Assembly: GCF_024355225.1 (NCBI RefSeq)
Contig: NZ_VCNH01000008.1
Span: 3,472,001-3,536,000, forward strand
Length of the DNA: 64,000 nt
Source: Roseovarius sp. M141
Lineage (GTDB): Bacteria; Pseudomonadota; Alphaproteobacteria; Rhodobacterales; Rhodobacteraceae
Reading direction: 5' to 3'
In this document: positions 24,166 through 34,382 of the stretch, one piece after another
Layout: each line of letters opens with the position of its first letter
How positions within the stretch are numbered: position 1 is the first letter of the stretch
Program-made: the position numbers and the translations under genes
The notes under the pieces: model-generated
Told to the model about the DNA's origin: nothing
What the model saw: the letters and a program-made list of their open reading frames with translations, nothing else
Database searches by the model: none

Positions 24166-25578
24166 ATGTCAGGCAAAATCATGATCGTCGATGCGGTAGC
24201 GACCAACAGGATCGTTCTCAAGGTCAAGCTGTCCGCGGCCCATTTCGAAATCTCGCAGGCGACCTCGGGCCGTGATGCAATGGCGATGGCGCGCGTTGTG
24301 GAACCAGATTTGATCGTCGTTGGCGCGGCCCTGCCAGATATGGACTGCGCCGATCTGATTGTGGCGTTGCGCGCCGCGCCGGGTACAGCCGTCACCCCCA
24401 TCGTCGCCCTTCTGCCCCAGGATACAGCGCAGGCGCGCGTTCATGCGCTGAGGGCCGGGGCAGATGACGTCATAACCCAGCCCATCGACGAACGGATCAT
24501 CCTGGCCCGCCTGCGCGGCCTGCTGCGTCAGCATCACGCGCTTCAGGATATGCGCCTGAACGCCGGGTCCGAGCGTGCCGCCGGTTTCGGCGAGGCGCAG
24601 GGCGGCTTTGATCGGCCCGGGCGCATCACCTTGCTGGCGGTCCATATGTGCGACGCCACGGCGCTGCGCACCCGCCTGCGCAGCGCCTGCCGGCACCAGA
24701 TCGCCACGCTCCGGGCAGGCGGGCCGGTGACGCAAGCGCCCGGCGCACCGGCTGCTGATGTGTTCGTTCTGATGATACCGGGCCGTGCGGGCGATGCCGC
24801 CACCAGCGAAATGGCGCTTGCCCTGATGGCCGAACTGCGCGCGGCGCCCGAAGCACGCCACAGCCGTATCGTCGCGGTGGTGCCCAGCGGCTGCCAGCCG
24901 CTGGCCGCCAGCCTGCTGGACATGGGCGCCAACGACGTGATCGTGGGCGAGGCCGATCTGGGGGAATGGACGTTGCGGATGAGCCGCCAGATTCAGCGCA
25001 AACAGGCCATCGACCGTCTGCGCACGCGGCTGCATGACGGGCTGCGCGCCGCGATGATCGATCCATTGACCGGCCTATACAACCGCCGCTTCGCAATGCC
25101 GTTCCTGCGGGAACTCGCCACGGCTCAGGCCCCCGGCGGCAAGGGTTTTGCCGTGATGGTCGCCGATCTGGACCATTTCAAGCAGATCAATGACCATCAC
25201 GGCCACGCCACGGGCGATCGGGTGCTGTGCCATGTCGCCGACCTGCTGGGCAATGGCGTGCGCGAGGGCGATCTGGTGGCCCGTATAGGCGGCGAGGAAT
25301 TCCTGATCATCATGCCCGGCGCCGACGGGGACGAGGCCCGCAATACGGCCGATCGACTGTGCCGCCGTATCGCCGCCACCGCCATCATGCCCAAGGGCGA
25401 GGCCGGACCGGTGCATGTCACCATCAGCATCGGTGTCGCGATGGGCCGGGGCGGACAGACAAGTGGTGCAGCCGCCGCCAGCGTGGACGCCCTATTGGAA
25501 CAGGCCGACCGCGCGCTTTACCGGGCCAAGGCACGGGGACGCAATACCGTGACCCTCAGCGCTCGCCCGGCCGCCTGA
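24166..25578 (+). CDS. PleD-like diguanylate cyclase with degenerate receiver domain
   Basis: The 470-residue protein has the REC-REC-GGDEF layout of PleD. GGEEF is intact near residue 375 with an RxxD inhibitory site (REGD, 366-369). The first receiver is degenerate: the position of the phosphorylated Asp of PleD (residue 53) is Gly (VVGAALP), the acidic pair reads VDA in place of VDD, and the conserved Lys is Gln (TQPID). Canonical phosphorylation activation is therefore unlikely. Start at ATG 24166 (MSGKIMIVDA); the upstream in-frame extension covers the intergenic region. The second receiver-like part spans about 160-290. Confidence 0.92.
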   Translation: MSGKIMIVDAVATNRIVLKVKLSAAHFEISQATSGRDAMAMARVVEPDLIVVGAALPDMDCADLIVALRAAPGTAVTPIVALLPQDTAQARVHALRAGADDVITQPIDERIILARLRGLLRQHHALQDMRLNAGSERAAGFGEAQGGFDRPGRITLLAVHMCDATALRTRLRSACRHQIATLRAGGPVTQAPGAPAADVFVLMIPGRAGDAATSEMALALMAELRAAPEARHSRIVAVVPSGCQPLAASLLDMGANDVIVGEADLGEWTLRMSRQIQRKQAIDRLRTRLHDGLRAAMIDPLTGLYNRRFAMPFLRELATAQAPGGKGFAVMVADLDHFKQINDHHGHATGDRVLCHVADLLGNGVREGDLVARIGGEEFLIIMPGADGDEARNTADRLCRRIAATAIMPKGEAGPVHVTISIGVAMGRGGQTSGAAAASVDALLEQADRALYRAKARGRNTVTLSARPAA

Positions 25579-25690
25579 TGCCGACACCATAGCGCGGCAA
25601 ATCCGCGCGACATGGGGTCGGCGTCGTGTTGCCCCTTTCCTTTTCGACGGTCCTGCACCAAATTGCGCCTGAATCCGCTTAGAGGGCGAC

Positions 25691-26083
25691 ATGACCGATC
25701 AGATCACAATCCCCACCCAAGAGCGCGAGCTGTGGCCCGCGCTGCGCAAGGGCTTTCGCTGCAAATGCCCCAATTGCGGCTCCGGACCCTTGCTGAAAAG
25801 CTATCTCAAGGTGCGCGACACCTGCGCCGTTTGCCGCGAGGATCTGTCGCAGCACCGCGCAGATGACGGCCCGGCCTACCTGACCATCCTGATCGTCGGG
25901 CACATCATGGCGCCTGCCCTGCACATCTCGTTCGTGCAGTTCCGCCCCGATCCGCTGGTGCTTTTCACGATCTTCGCCATTGGCTGCGTCGGCCTGTCGC
26001 TGTATCTTCTGCCACGGCTGAAGGGCGCGGTTGTCGCGTTTCAATGGGCGCGGCAGATGCACGGCTTTGGTACAAGCGCCTGA
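25691..26083 (+). CDS. DUF983 family membrane protein
   Basis: A 130-residue protein with an N-terminal four-Cys zinc-ribbon (CKCPNCGSGPLL and CAVCRED), followed by two membrane spans (YLTILIVGHIMAPALHI and LVLFTIFAIGCVGLSLYLL) and the charged end LKGAVVAFQWARQMHGFG. DUF983 has no assigned function. It is transcribed toward the NUDIX gene 30 bases away, likely as one operon. Confidence 0.9.
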   Translation: MTDQITIPTQERELWPALRKGFRCKCPNCGSGPLLKSYLKVRDTCAVCREDLSQHRADDGPAYLTILIVGHIMAPALHISFVQFRPDPLVLFTIFAIGCVGLSLYLLPRLKGAVVAFQWARQMHGFGTSA

Positions 26084-26112
26084 GCGTATCCCGGCCGCGA
26101 GGGGAGGCAGCC

Positions 26113-26820
26113 ATGTCTGATCGATCCACGCCGATCCGCGACGCGGCGACCGTCATCGTCCTGCGACGCGACGGGGCACAGCGACAGGTCCTGATGGGCC
26201 AGCGCGGCGCAAAAGCGGCCTTCATGCCCAGCAAGTTCGTCTTTCCCGGCGGCGCGGTCGATCCCGGCGACGCCGCCGTACCCCTTGCCGCGCCCCTACC
26301 CGCGCTTTGCGCCGAACGGCTGGTCGAGGACAGCGCGCCGGGCCTGGCCGCTGCGCTGGCTGCCGCCGCCATCCGCGAGCTGTGGGAGGAATCGGGCCTC
26401 ATCATCGGGCGCCCCGGCACATGGCCCGATCCGGTTCCGCACGACTGGACGGGTTTCGCCGCGCGTGGCTATGTGCCGGACGCGCGCGCTCTGCAATTCG
26501 TCTTTCGCGCGATCACGCCGCCGGGCCGCCCGCGCCGCTTTGACGCGCGGTTCTTTTTGATCGACGCCGACCACATCGCAGGCGATCCCGGCGATTTCAG
26601 CGCCGCCAGCGAAGAACTGTCGCATCTGCAATGGGTGCCTCTTCCCGAGGCGCGCCGCTTTGATCTGCCGTTCATCACCGAGGTGGTGCTGGCCGAAATC
26701 GCCGCGCGCGGCGATGACACGGCGCCGCCGACCTCGATCCCTTTCTTTCGCAACGATGACGAACAAAGCCTGTTCCTGCGCCTTAACGGAGCAAGCCCAC
26801 TAGGATCACCGACACCGTAA
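26113..26820 (+). CDS. NUDIX hydrolase
   Basis: The 235-residue enzyme should hydrolyse a nucleoside-diphosphate-linked substrate. It opens with a beta strand region (DAATVIVLRRDG, QVLMGQRG, MPSKFVFPGGAVDPGD), and the core of the NUDIX box is RELWEESGL near residues 90-98, displaced by an insertion as in NUDT19/YfcD-like members. Start set by GGGGAGG at 26101-26107. The substrate is not predictable. Convergent with the next transporter gene, overlapping at the 3' ends by 38 bases. Confidence 0.92.
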   Translation: MSDRSTPIRDAATVIVLRRDGAQRQVLMGQRGAKAAFMPSKFVFPGGAVDPGDAAVPLAAPLPALCAERLVEDSAPGLAAALAAAAIRELWEESGLIIGRPGTWPDPVPHDWTGFAARGYVPDARALQFVFRAITPPGRPRRFDARFFLIDADHIAGDPGDFSAASEELSHLQWVPLPEARRFDLPFITEVVLAEIAARGDDTAPPTSIPFFRNDDEQSLFLRLNGASPLGSPTP

Positions 26821-27676
26821 CCAGCGCAATTCCTCCAAATTCGCGCCGCGTCGCCGTTTCGCCAAACACCAGCTTGGCCGCGATCAGCGAAAATATCACC
26901 TCGACCTGCCCCACGGCAAAAACGTATGCGGCGTTCTGCAACGTGAAAGCAGTGAACCAGCACAGGCTACCGCCAAGGCCGGTCAACCCCATCCAGACCG
27001 CCGTGCGCCGCGCCGCGATGACGCGCCCGATCTCGCCCGCCTCGCGCCAGCGTAGCCACAGCGCCATGCCCACCGCCTGCGATGTGGTCACGACCGCCAG
27101 CGCCACCAGCGCGCGCAACAATGCGTCATCGCTGGCCACCTCCAGCGTCGCGCCGCGATAGCCGACCGCCGACACCGCGAACAGCGCCCCCGCGATCAGC
27201 CCCAGCGCGGCGGCGCGGTTCAGCAGGCGCCAGCGCGCGGCCCCGACCCCGCCCGACAGGATCAGCACGCCGGCAAGCCCGATCAGGATCGCGGCAAACC
27301 CCGCCCAGCTGATCCGGTCGCCCAGTACGATCAGACCGATCAGCGCGGTCTGCACCGTCTCGGTCTTTTTGAACGTGATACCGACGGCGAAATTGCGCGC
27401 GGCAAACAACGCGACCATGCACCATGTCGCAAGGATCTGCGCCAGTCCGCCCGCCAGCGCATAGGCCCAGAACAGCGGCGTCAGCGTGGGCAGGGCCACG
27501 CCCGCCCACCACAGGTAAAGCGCGGCCAGCGGCACCACGAAGGGCAATGAGTAGGCAAAGCGCGCAAAGGTCGCGCCGCCCGTCGACAGCGCCCCCATGC
27601 TGAGGCGTTTTTGCAGCACAAAGCGCAGCGTCTGGAACGCGGCGGCGGCGATAGCGAGAAGGATCCATGCAGACAT
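26783..27676 (-). CDS. DMT superfamily (EamA) transporter
   Basis: A 297-residue protein with ten hydrophobic spans. It opens MSAWILLAIAAAAFQTLRFVLQK and contains two repeats ending LVLGDRISWAGFAAILIGLAGV-like and LVFGETATRREFGGIALV-like, typical of DMT exporters. Its C-terminus is antisense to the end of the NUDIX gene. The substrate is unknown. About 20 bases separate its start from the stop of the desaturase gene, on the same strand. Confidence 0.92.
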   Translation of the reverse strand: MSAWILLAIAAAAFQTLRFVLQKRLSMGALSTGGATFARFAYSLPFVVPLAALYLWWAGVALPTLTPLFWAYALAGGLAQILATWCMVALFAARNFAVGITFKKTETVQTALIGLIVLGDRISWAGFAAILIGLAGVLILSGGVGAARWRLLNRAAALGLIAGALFAVSAVGYRGATLEVASDDALLRALVALAVVTTSQAVGMALWLRWREAGEIGRVIAARRTAVWMGLTGLGGSLCWFTAFTLQNAAYVFAVGQVEVIFSLIAAKLVFGETATRREFGGIALVTVSVILVGLLR

Positions 27677-27695
27677 GGCCCCTCATGCCGCCAAA

Positions 27696-28580
27696 TCAGG
27701 GCCGGGGCCAGAGCGGATGCGCCACCGGATCCTTGGCACGCAGGAAATAGCGGCGGAAAATTTGCGCATAGTTGCGATAGACGTAGCCGTCGTTGCGGCC
27801 GAGGTAATGCGCCTTGTTCTGTGCATAAAGGCGCGGCAGAAGATACCACGCCGTCTTGGGGTGCATGTGGTGTACGACGTGGTAATTGTTGTTCAGGAAC
27901 AGCAACGCCAGCGGGCCGCGATCCTCGATCACCACGGTGCGCCCGCTGGCACGATCATGCGCGCGGTGCTCCAGAAAGGTGCGGATCTTGAGCAGTGACA
28001 TCGCGCCATAGGCAGCAATCGCGTAGGCCCAGACCGGCATGGGCGACGCCCATACCCATGCCAGCACCGGCGCAATGGCAGCCAACTGCCACAGCCAACT
28101 GCGCCGGATGGCAATGTCACCCGCACGGATCGCGCGCCAGTCGCCGCGCCAGAAGACGATCATACCCACCATGGGCCCGACGGTGACGCGCCCCAGCAGC
28201 GTGTTATTGAACCGCAGCACCGCGCGGGCGATATGTGGCAGGCGCGCCCAGACGACCGGGTCCAGATAGTTGGATTCCGGGTCGTCATAGGGGTCGGTCA
28301 GCAGCGCGTCGTGATGATGCGCCAGATGCGTGTCGCGAAAGCGGGCATAGGGCACGAAGAGACCAAGACAGGGCCAGATTGTCGCCTCGTTCAGGCGCTG
28401 GTTGCGGAACGGGTGGCCGTGCAGCACCTCATGCGTCAGCGATGAATGTTGCGCGATGGCCAGCGTTGTCAGCAAAATGCCCAGCGGCAACCATATCGCA
28501 GCGGCCCATGTCGTCGCCAGCGCCCAAAGCGCATAGACCGCCAGCAGCAACGCCAGCGTCGGCCATTCGACGTCACGCAT
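27696..28580 (-). CDS. membrane fatty-acid desaturase
   Basis: This 294-residue integral membrane diiron enzyme has three histidine boxes: HEVLHGH near residue 50, HLAHHHD near 87 and HVVHHMHP near 225, the pattern of acyl-lipid or carotenoid-type desaturases/hydroxylases. About four membrane spans separate them. The start ATG at 28580 overlaps the DUF2061 stop by eight bases; a frame starting further upstream would run through DUF2061. Substrate (fatty acyl lipid or other) is not certain. The divergent XRE regulator just upstream of DUF2061 is a plausible controller. Confidence 0.9.
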   Translation of the reverse strand: MRDVEWPTLALLLAVYALWALATTWAAAIWLPLGILLTTLAIAQHSSLTHEVLHGHPFRNQRLNEATIWPCLGLFVPYARFRDTHLAHHHDALLTDPYDDPESNYLDPVVWARLPHIARAVLRFNNTLLGRVTVGPMVGMIVFWRGDWRAIRAGDIAIRRSWLWQLAAIAPVLAWVWASPMPVWAYAIAAYGAMSLLKIRTFLEHRAHDRASGRTVVIEDRGPLALLFLNNNYHVVHHMHPKTAWYLLPRLYAQNKAHYLGRNDGYVYRNYAQIFRRYFLRAKDPVAHPLWPRP

Positions 28581-28779
28581 TGACGCGACCCCAGGAAATG
28601 CGCGACCAAACCCGCTCGTACAGGACATAAAGGCTCAGCCCGATTGCCGTGTTCACCACCGCCATCACCCCGCCGATTCCGGCAGAGCCTGTCATGGCGT
28701 AGCCGACAAGGCTCATCACCAACAGGCCGTTGAGGTTCCAGATGATCGCCTTGACCATCGTGCGTTTGGGCCGCTCCAT
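28573..28779 (-). CDS. DUF2061 small membrane protein
   Basis: A 68-residue protein with two membrane spans: MVKAIIWNLNGLLVMSLVGY and GGVMAVVNTAIGLSLYVLYERVW, the DUF2061 pattern. Function unknown. It is the first gene of the DUF2061-desaturase operon and the two overlap by eight bases. The leader is short, facing the XRE gene across about 107 bases. Confidence 0.85.
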   Translation of the reverse strand: MERPKRTMVKAIIWNLNGLLVMSLVGYAMTGSAGIGGVMAVVNTAIGLSLYVLYERVWSRISWGRVNA

Positions 28780-28870
28780 AAATCCTCCGATTGGTTACTT
28801 TACAAGGACTTGGATAAGGCGTCGGCGTCCGCGTAGCCATTCCGTTTGCAGTTAACATTTTACCGCAATC

Positions 28871-28884
28871 GTGATAATTATCAC
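28871..28884. promoter_or_regulatory. candidate operator palindrome at the XRE start codon
   Basis: GTGATAATTATCAC is a perfect 14-base palindrome ending two bases before the XRE ATG, so a bound protein would block translation-initiation DNA or the promoter. It is flanked almost symmetrically by TTTTACC (28858-28864) and GGTAAAA (28892-28898). It sits in the intergenic region shared with the divergent DUF2061-desaturase operon. Likely bound by the XRE product itself (inference). Confidence 0.55.
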
Positions 28885-28886
28885 CG

Positions 28887-29750
28887 ATGATGGTAAAAAC
28901 AGACAAACGCGCCCGCGCGACTCTGTTCCGCTCGCGATTGCGCGAAGCGATGGGCAAAAAACGCATGAGCCAGAGCGCGCTGGCCCGCGCCATCGGCGTC
29001 GACCGCTCGACCGTGTCGCAGCTGCTGGGCGGTGTCGGTGCGCGCCTGCCCAATGCGCAGGTGGTCGCGGAATGCGCGCGCAGCCTCGGGATTTCAGCCG
29101 ACTGGCTGCTGGGGCTGACCGACCGGCCCGAAACGGCGGCGGATATCCTGGCCAATTCGCTGTCGCTGACCGAGGCGCCGCGCGCCGCCGTCGATGCGCA
29201 GATTTTTGACTGGCACAAGGAGGCAGCGGGCTACAAGATCCGCCATGTTCCTGCCGCGATGCCCGATATGCTGAAAACGCGGGCGATGCTGGAATGGGAA
29301 TACGCGCCGCATCTGGGCCGCAGCACCGATCAGGTGATCGGCGCGTCCGAGGACCGGCTGGACTGGATGCGCAATGCGCAATCGGATTACGAGATCGCGA
29401 TGCCGCTCTATGAGTTGCACAGTTTCGTGCGCGCCGAGGGGTATTATCGCGGCCTGCCGCTGGACGTGCGGCGCGCGCAGATCGCGCGGCTGATCGACGT
29501 CACCGGACAGCTATACCCGCGCTTGCGGCTGTATCTGTTCGACGCGCGCCGGGTCTATTCGGCGCCGATCACCATCTTCGGCCCGCTACTGGCCGTGCTG
29601 TATATCGGGCGCAATTACATGGCCTTCCGCGATACCGAGCGGGTGCAGGCCCTGACCGAACATTTCGACCACCTCGTGCGGGAAGCGTCGGTGTCGGACC
29701 GCGAGATGCCGGACTACCTGACGGATCTCGCGGGCGACATGCGGGCCTGA
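28887..29750 (+). CDS. XRE family transcriptional regulator
   Basis: The 287-residue regulator has an N-terminal Cro/CI helix-turn-helix (MSQSALARAIGVDRSTVSQLLGG, about residues 27-50, then GISADWLLGL) and a helical C-terminal domain (YELHSFVRAEGYYRGLPLDVRRAQIARLID...) that could sense a ligand or dimerise. I do not recognise the effector domain. Two ATGs are adjacent at 28887 and 28890; either may be used. Divergent from DUF2061-desaturase, with a palindrome just before the start codon. Confidence 0.9.
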   Translation: MMVKTDKRARATLFRSRLREAMGKKRMSQSALARAIGVDRSTVSQLLGGVGARLPNAQVVAECARSLGISADWLLGLTDRPETAADILANSLSLTEAPRAAVDAQIFDWHKEAAGYKIRHVPAAMPDMLKTRAMLEWEYAPHLGRSTDQVIGASEDRLDWMRNAQSDYEIAMPLYELHSFVRAEGYYRGLPLDVRRAQIARLIDVTGQLYPRLRLYLFDARRVYSAPITIFGPLLAVLYIGRNYMAFRDTERVQALTEHFDHLVREASVSDREMPDYLTDLAGDMRA

Positions 29751-29758
29751 GGCCCCCG

Positions 29759-30802
29759 TCAGAAAGGCATGGGATGCGCGCGATGAGCGGTGTCGATCTC
29801 GCTCAGCACCGCATCGTCGAGCGTGATATCCGCCGCGCCAAGCGCCACATCCAGCTGCGCCATCGTCGTCGCGCCGAAAATTGAGGAGGTCATGAAAGGG
29901 CGCGTAAGCGTCCAGGCCAGCGCCATCTGCGCCGGGTCCAGCCCATGGCGCGACGCGATGTCCAGATAGGCCTGAACGGCCGGAAATACGCGCTCGGTCT
30001 TGCGCCCGCCCAGATCGCTGACGATTGACATGCGCGAGCCTGCGGGCACGGCGCCGTCCTGATACTTGCCCGTCAGCAGCCCCGCCGCGAGCGGCGTAAA
30101 GGCCAGCAGGCCGACATCCTCATGTGCGGACAGCTCGGCCAGATCGGTGTCATAGAGACGGCAGAGCAGCGAATACTCGTTCTGGATACTGGCGACGCGC
30201 GGCCAGCCATTCGCCTCGGACAGGCGGAGGAATTGCGCGGTGCCCCATGCGCTTTCGTTTGACAGGCCGATATGGGCGATGGTGCCGCGCGCGACCTCGG
30301 CGTTCAGGGCCTCCAACGTGGCGGCGATGTCGTCCAGCACGGCGGCGCTGTCCTGCCCGGACGGATCATAGGTCCAGTTCTGACGGAACATATAGCTGCC
30401 GCGATTGGGCCAGTGCAGCTGGTAGAGGTCGATGTGATCGGTCTGCAACCGCCGCAGTGAACCTTCGACGGCCAGCCGTATCCCATCCGCCGTCATCGGC
30501 GCGCCGCCGCGCACATAGTCCATCCCCGGCCCGCTGACCTTGCTGGCGAGGATGACGTCGGCGCGCCGACCCGTCGCAGCGAACCATGTGCCGATGATCT
30601 CTTCGGTGCGCCCTTGGGTTTCGGCGGTCTTGGGATTGACCGGGTACATCTCGGCGGTGTCGATGAAGTTGATGCCGCGCTCCAGCGCGTGATCGATCTG
30701 GGCATGGCCTTCGGCCTCGGTGTTCTGGGTGCCCCAGGTCATCGAGCCAAGGCAGAGTTCGGACACCATCAGGCCGGTGCGGCCAAGCGGGTTCATCTTC
30801 AT
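29759..30802 (-). CDS. aldo/keto reductase
   Basis: A 347-residue NADPH-dependent oxidoreductase of the AKR superfamily, Tas-like. LGRTGLMVSELCLGSMTWG opens the barrel; the catalytic Asp/Tyr are in FIDTAEMY, the Lys in VILASKVSG and the His in LYQLHWPN. Coenzyme-binding segments lie in the C-terminal third (FTPLAAGLLTGKY, SSIFGATTMAQL). The start is ATG 30802 (MKMNPLG); a much longer frame continues upstream antisense to the MFS gene and is spurious. Substrate unknown. Confidence 0.93.
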   Translation of the reverse strand: MKMNPLGRTGLMVSELCLGSMTWGTQNTEAEGHAQIDHALERGINFIDTAEMYPVNPKTAETQGRTEEIIGTWFAATGRRADVILASKVSGPGMDYVRGGAPMTADGIRLAVEGSLRRLQTDHIDLYQLHWPNRGSYMFRQNWTYDPSGQDSAAVLDDIAATLEALNAEVARGTIAHIGLSNESAWGTAQFLRLSEANGWPRVASIQNEYSLLCRLYDTDLAELSAHEDVGLLAFTPLAAGLLTGKYQDGAVPAGSRMSIVSDLGGRKTERVFPAVQAYLDIASRHGLDPAQMALAWTLTRPFMTSSIFGATTMAQLDVALGAADITLDDAVLSEIDTAHRAHPMPF

Positions 30803-31151
30803 CGCGGCAAATCCTTTTGTCTTTTGGCGCAACCTAACCAGTTCGCGCGCGGCGTCACGCGCAAAGTTCGCGGTCCACAAGCGATGGGCGCATTCAGGGG
30901 ATATCCCGGTAAACGTTTCTGAATCTCCTTTTGGACACACGCCGCAAGAAACGGCGGGGTGCACAGGTTTATTGGCTGACACCTGATGCCCCATTCTGGG
31001 CTTCGCGCAGGTGGCGTGTCCGGGAGCCTCCGGCGGGGATATTTTTCGCAAGAAGAACGGGCAGGCTTGGCTTTGCCGGGCGAGCTGTGCAATCTCGCGG
31101 CGGGCCGGGCTGTTTGAGCAGTTGGCATTTTCAGGCGGGAAAGACTGCACG
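30803..31151. other. divergent intergenic region, aldo/keto reductase / MFS
   Basis: About 350 bases with no supported gene. It carries one + strand copy of the GGRTATTT motif at 31036-31056, preceded by the GC-rich CCTCCGGCGG also found before the copy near 50567. Unlike the other copies it is not downstream of a gene of the same sense. Promoters of the two divergent genes must lie here but none is obvious. Confidence 0.55.
31036..31056 (+). repeat. GGRTATTT-N4-CAAGAARAA motif copy
   Basis: GGATATTT, four bases, then CAAGAAGAA; an exact match to the motif derived from the other copies. It is preceded by CCTCCGGCGG. It lies 96 bases upstream of the MFS start, the only copy here that is not 3' of a co-oriented gene. 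Confidence 0.7.
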
Positions 31152-32375
31152 ATGCGTATGATGATCTCCTTCGCCGCGCTCTTCTTGTCGGTGATCCTGA
31201 TGCAGCTGGCATCGGGCGGGCTTGGCCCGCTGGACGCGCTGAGCGGTCTGGCGCTGGACTTTACGACGGCACAGATCGGGCTTTTGGGATCGGCGCATTT
31301 CTTTGGCTTTTTCATCGGCTGCTGGTGGGCGCCGCGCCTGATGGGCGGTGTCGGGCACAGCCGCGCCTTTGCGGCATTCACGGCGGCGGGAACGCTTTCG
31401 CTGATCGCGCATATGCTGGTGATCGATCCGTGGGCATGGTCGGCCATGCGCGTGGCGATGGGTCTGTGCATCGCAGGATGTTATACCGTGCTGGAGGCGT
31501 GGCTTCAGGCCAAGGTCACGAACGCCACGCGGGGGCGTGCGATGGGGGTGTACCGGCTGGCCGACATGGGGGCGTCGTTGGTGGCGCAGATGCTGATCTC
31601 GGTTCTGGAGCCGGCGTCGTATGTATCCTACAACCTGCTGGCGATGCTGTGCTGCGCCGCGCTGCTGCCGATCACCCTGACGCGCGCCGAGCAGCCCGAG
31701 ACGCCGAGCGCGCCGCGCCTGCGCCCCGGTCTTGCCGTCGCCTGCTCGCCTCTGGCGGCAGCCGCCGTCGTCGTGGCGGCGATGAGCAGCGCGACCTTTC
31801 GCATGGTCGGGCCGCTCTATGGTCAGCAGGTGGGGTTGGCGACAACGCAGATCGCCTGGTTCCTCGCCGCCTTCGTGCTGGGCGGCGCCCTCGCGCAGTT
31901 TCCGGTGGGGTGGCTGGCGGACAAGTATGACCGGCGGCATGTTCTGGTGGGGCTGTCGATCGCGGCCATCGTCTGCTGCGCCGTGACCGCGTGGCTGGGC
32001 GCATTGTCGGCCGAGGGAGTTATGCTGACCGCGTTCTTCTTTGGCCTCACGTCCTTTCCTATTTATTCGGTCGCCGTCGCGCATGCCAATGATTTCGCCA
32101 CGTCCGACCAGCGGGTCGAGCTGTCGGCGGCGCTGATGTTCTTTTACGCCCTGGGGGCTATCGCCGCACCGCTGGTCGCCTCGACCCTGATCGAAGCATT
32201 CGGACCGTCGGCCATGTTCGTGATGATCGCGGCGGGACATGTCGCGCTGGTGATTTACAGCATAGCGCGGATGCGCGTGCGCCCGATCAAGGCCACGCGC
32301 ACGCGCTATGTCTGGAGCCCGAGGACCAGCTTTCTCATCGGGCGGCTGACCAAGGGCAGCCGCGACCCGGAGTGA
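31152..32375 (+). CDS. MFS transporter
   Basis: A 407-residue major facilitator with about twelve spans. Loop 2-3 holds GCWWAPRLMGGVGHSRAF, loop 8-9 has FPVGWLADKYDRRHVLVG, an MFS signature. The start is ATG 31152 (MRMMISFAALFLSVILMQ), where the first membrane span begins. The tail RYVWSPRTSFLIGRLTKGSRDPE is cytosolic. YcaD-like MFS proteins have this layout, but substrate is unknown. metG follows after 73 bases. Confidence 0.92.
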   Translation: MRMMISFAALFLSVILMQLASGGLGPLDALSGLALDFTTAQIGLLGSAHFFGFFIGCWWAPRLMGGVGHSRAFAAFTAAGTLSLIAHMLVIDPWAWSAMRVAMGLCIAGCYTVLEAWLQAKVTNATRGRAMGVYRLADMGASLVAQMLISVLEPASYVSYNLLAMLCCAALLPITLTRAEQPETPSAPRLRPGLAVACSPLAAAAVVVAAMSSATFRMVGPLYGQQVGLATTQIAWFLAAFVLGGALAQFPVGWLADKYDRRHVLVGLSIAAIVCCAVTAWLGALSAEGVMLTAFFFGLTSFPIYSVAVAHANDFATSDQRVELSAALMFFYALGAIAAPLVASTLIEAFGPSAMFVMIAAGHVALVIYSIARMRVRPIKATRTRYVWSPRTSFLIGRLTKGSRDPE

Positions 32376-32405
32376 CGGATCCGCAACGCACTGGCAACGC
32401 TGTGG

Positions 32406-32431
32406 CGCTTGCGCTAAAGCGGGCGCAAGCG
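32406..32431. repeat. intergenic hairpin upstream of metG
   Basis: CGCTTGCGC (32406-32414) and GCGCAAGCG (32423-32431) form a perfect 9-base stem with an eight-base loop, followed by TTTAAAC. It lies between the MFS stop and the metG start, 18 bases before the ATG. It may end MFS transcripts or shape the metG leader. The TAAAGCG in its loop recalls the ends of the two-hairpin repeat, but I would not call it a copy. Confidence 0.5.
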
Positions 32432-32448
32432 TTTAAACGAGGGGCGAC

Positions 32449-34163
<1,715 letters not shown>

Positions 34164-34167
<4 letters not shown>

Positions 34168-34279
34168 AGCGCCTCGCCTTAAACTTGGGGCACTCACTTA
34201 AGGCGAAACGCGGGCAAGGCTCATATATCGCGTGCGTTTCGCGAAAAGCAGTGATTTAGATTTTTCGCGAAACGCTTTG
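34164..34279 (-). repeat. two-hairpin dispersed repeat, long form (116 bases)
   Basis: Read on the minus strand it runs CAAAGCGTTTCGCGAAA...CTTTTCGCGAAACGC, then a centre with ATATATGAGC, then GCGTTTCGCCTTAAGTG...TTTAAGGCG, ending CGCTTTAG. It matches the copy at 47231-47347 over its whole length and is its reverse complement in orientation. It begins within the last codons of metG, providing the TAA stop, and is followed by the tig terminator. Each half can fold into a hairpin. Confidence 0.85.
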
Positions 34280-34324
34280 GCCAAAGCAAGGCAGCCACGC
34301 TGCAAGACCCCATCATCCTGAACG

Positions 34325-34357
34325 AAAAAAGAGCGGACCAAACGGCCCGCTCTTTCC
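34325..34357 (-). terminator. rho-independent terminator of tig
   Basis: On the minus strand AAAGAGCGGGCC, a short loop, and GGTCCGCTCTTTTTTC form a GC-rich stem of about twelve pairs followed by a U run. It lies 26 bases beyond the tig stop. On the plus strand the structure lacks a long T run, so it serves mainly tig. Confidence 0.85.
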
Positions 34358-34382
34358 AATTTTGCCAAAGCTGACGGCCCTA

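Noticed and set aside
32406..32431. Fourth copy of the two-hairpin repeat upstream of metG
   Set aside because: Only TAAAGCG is shared; the stem sequence CGCTTGCGC differs and the centre is missing, so I list it as a separate hairpin.
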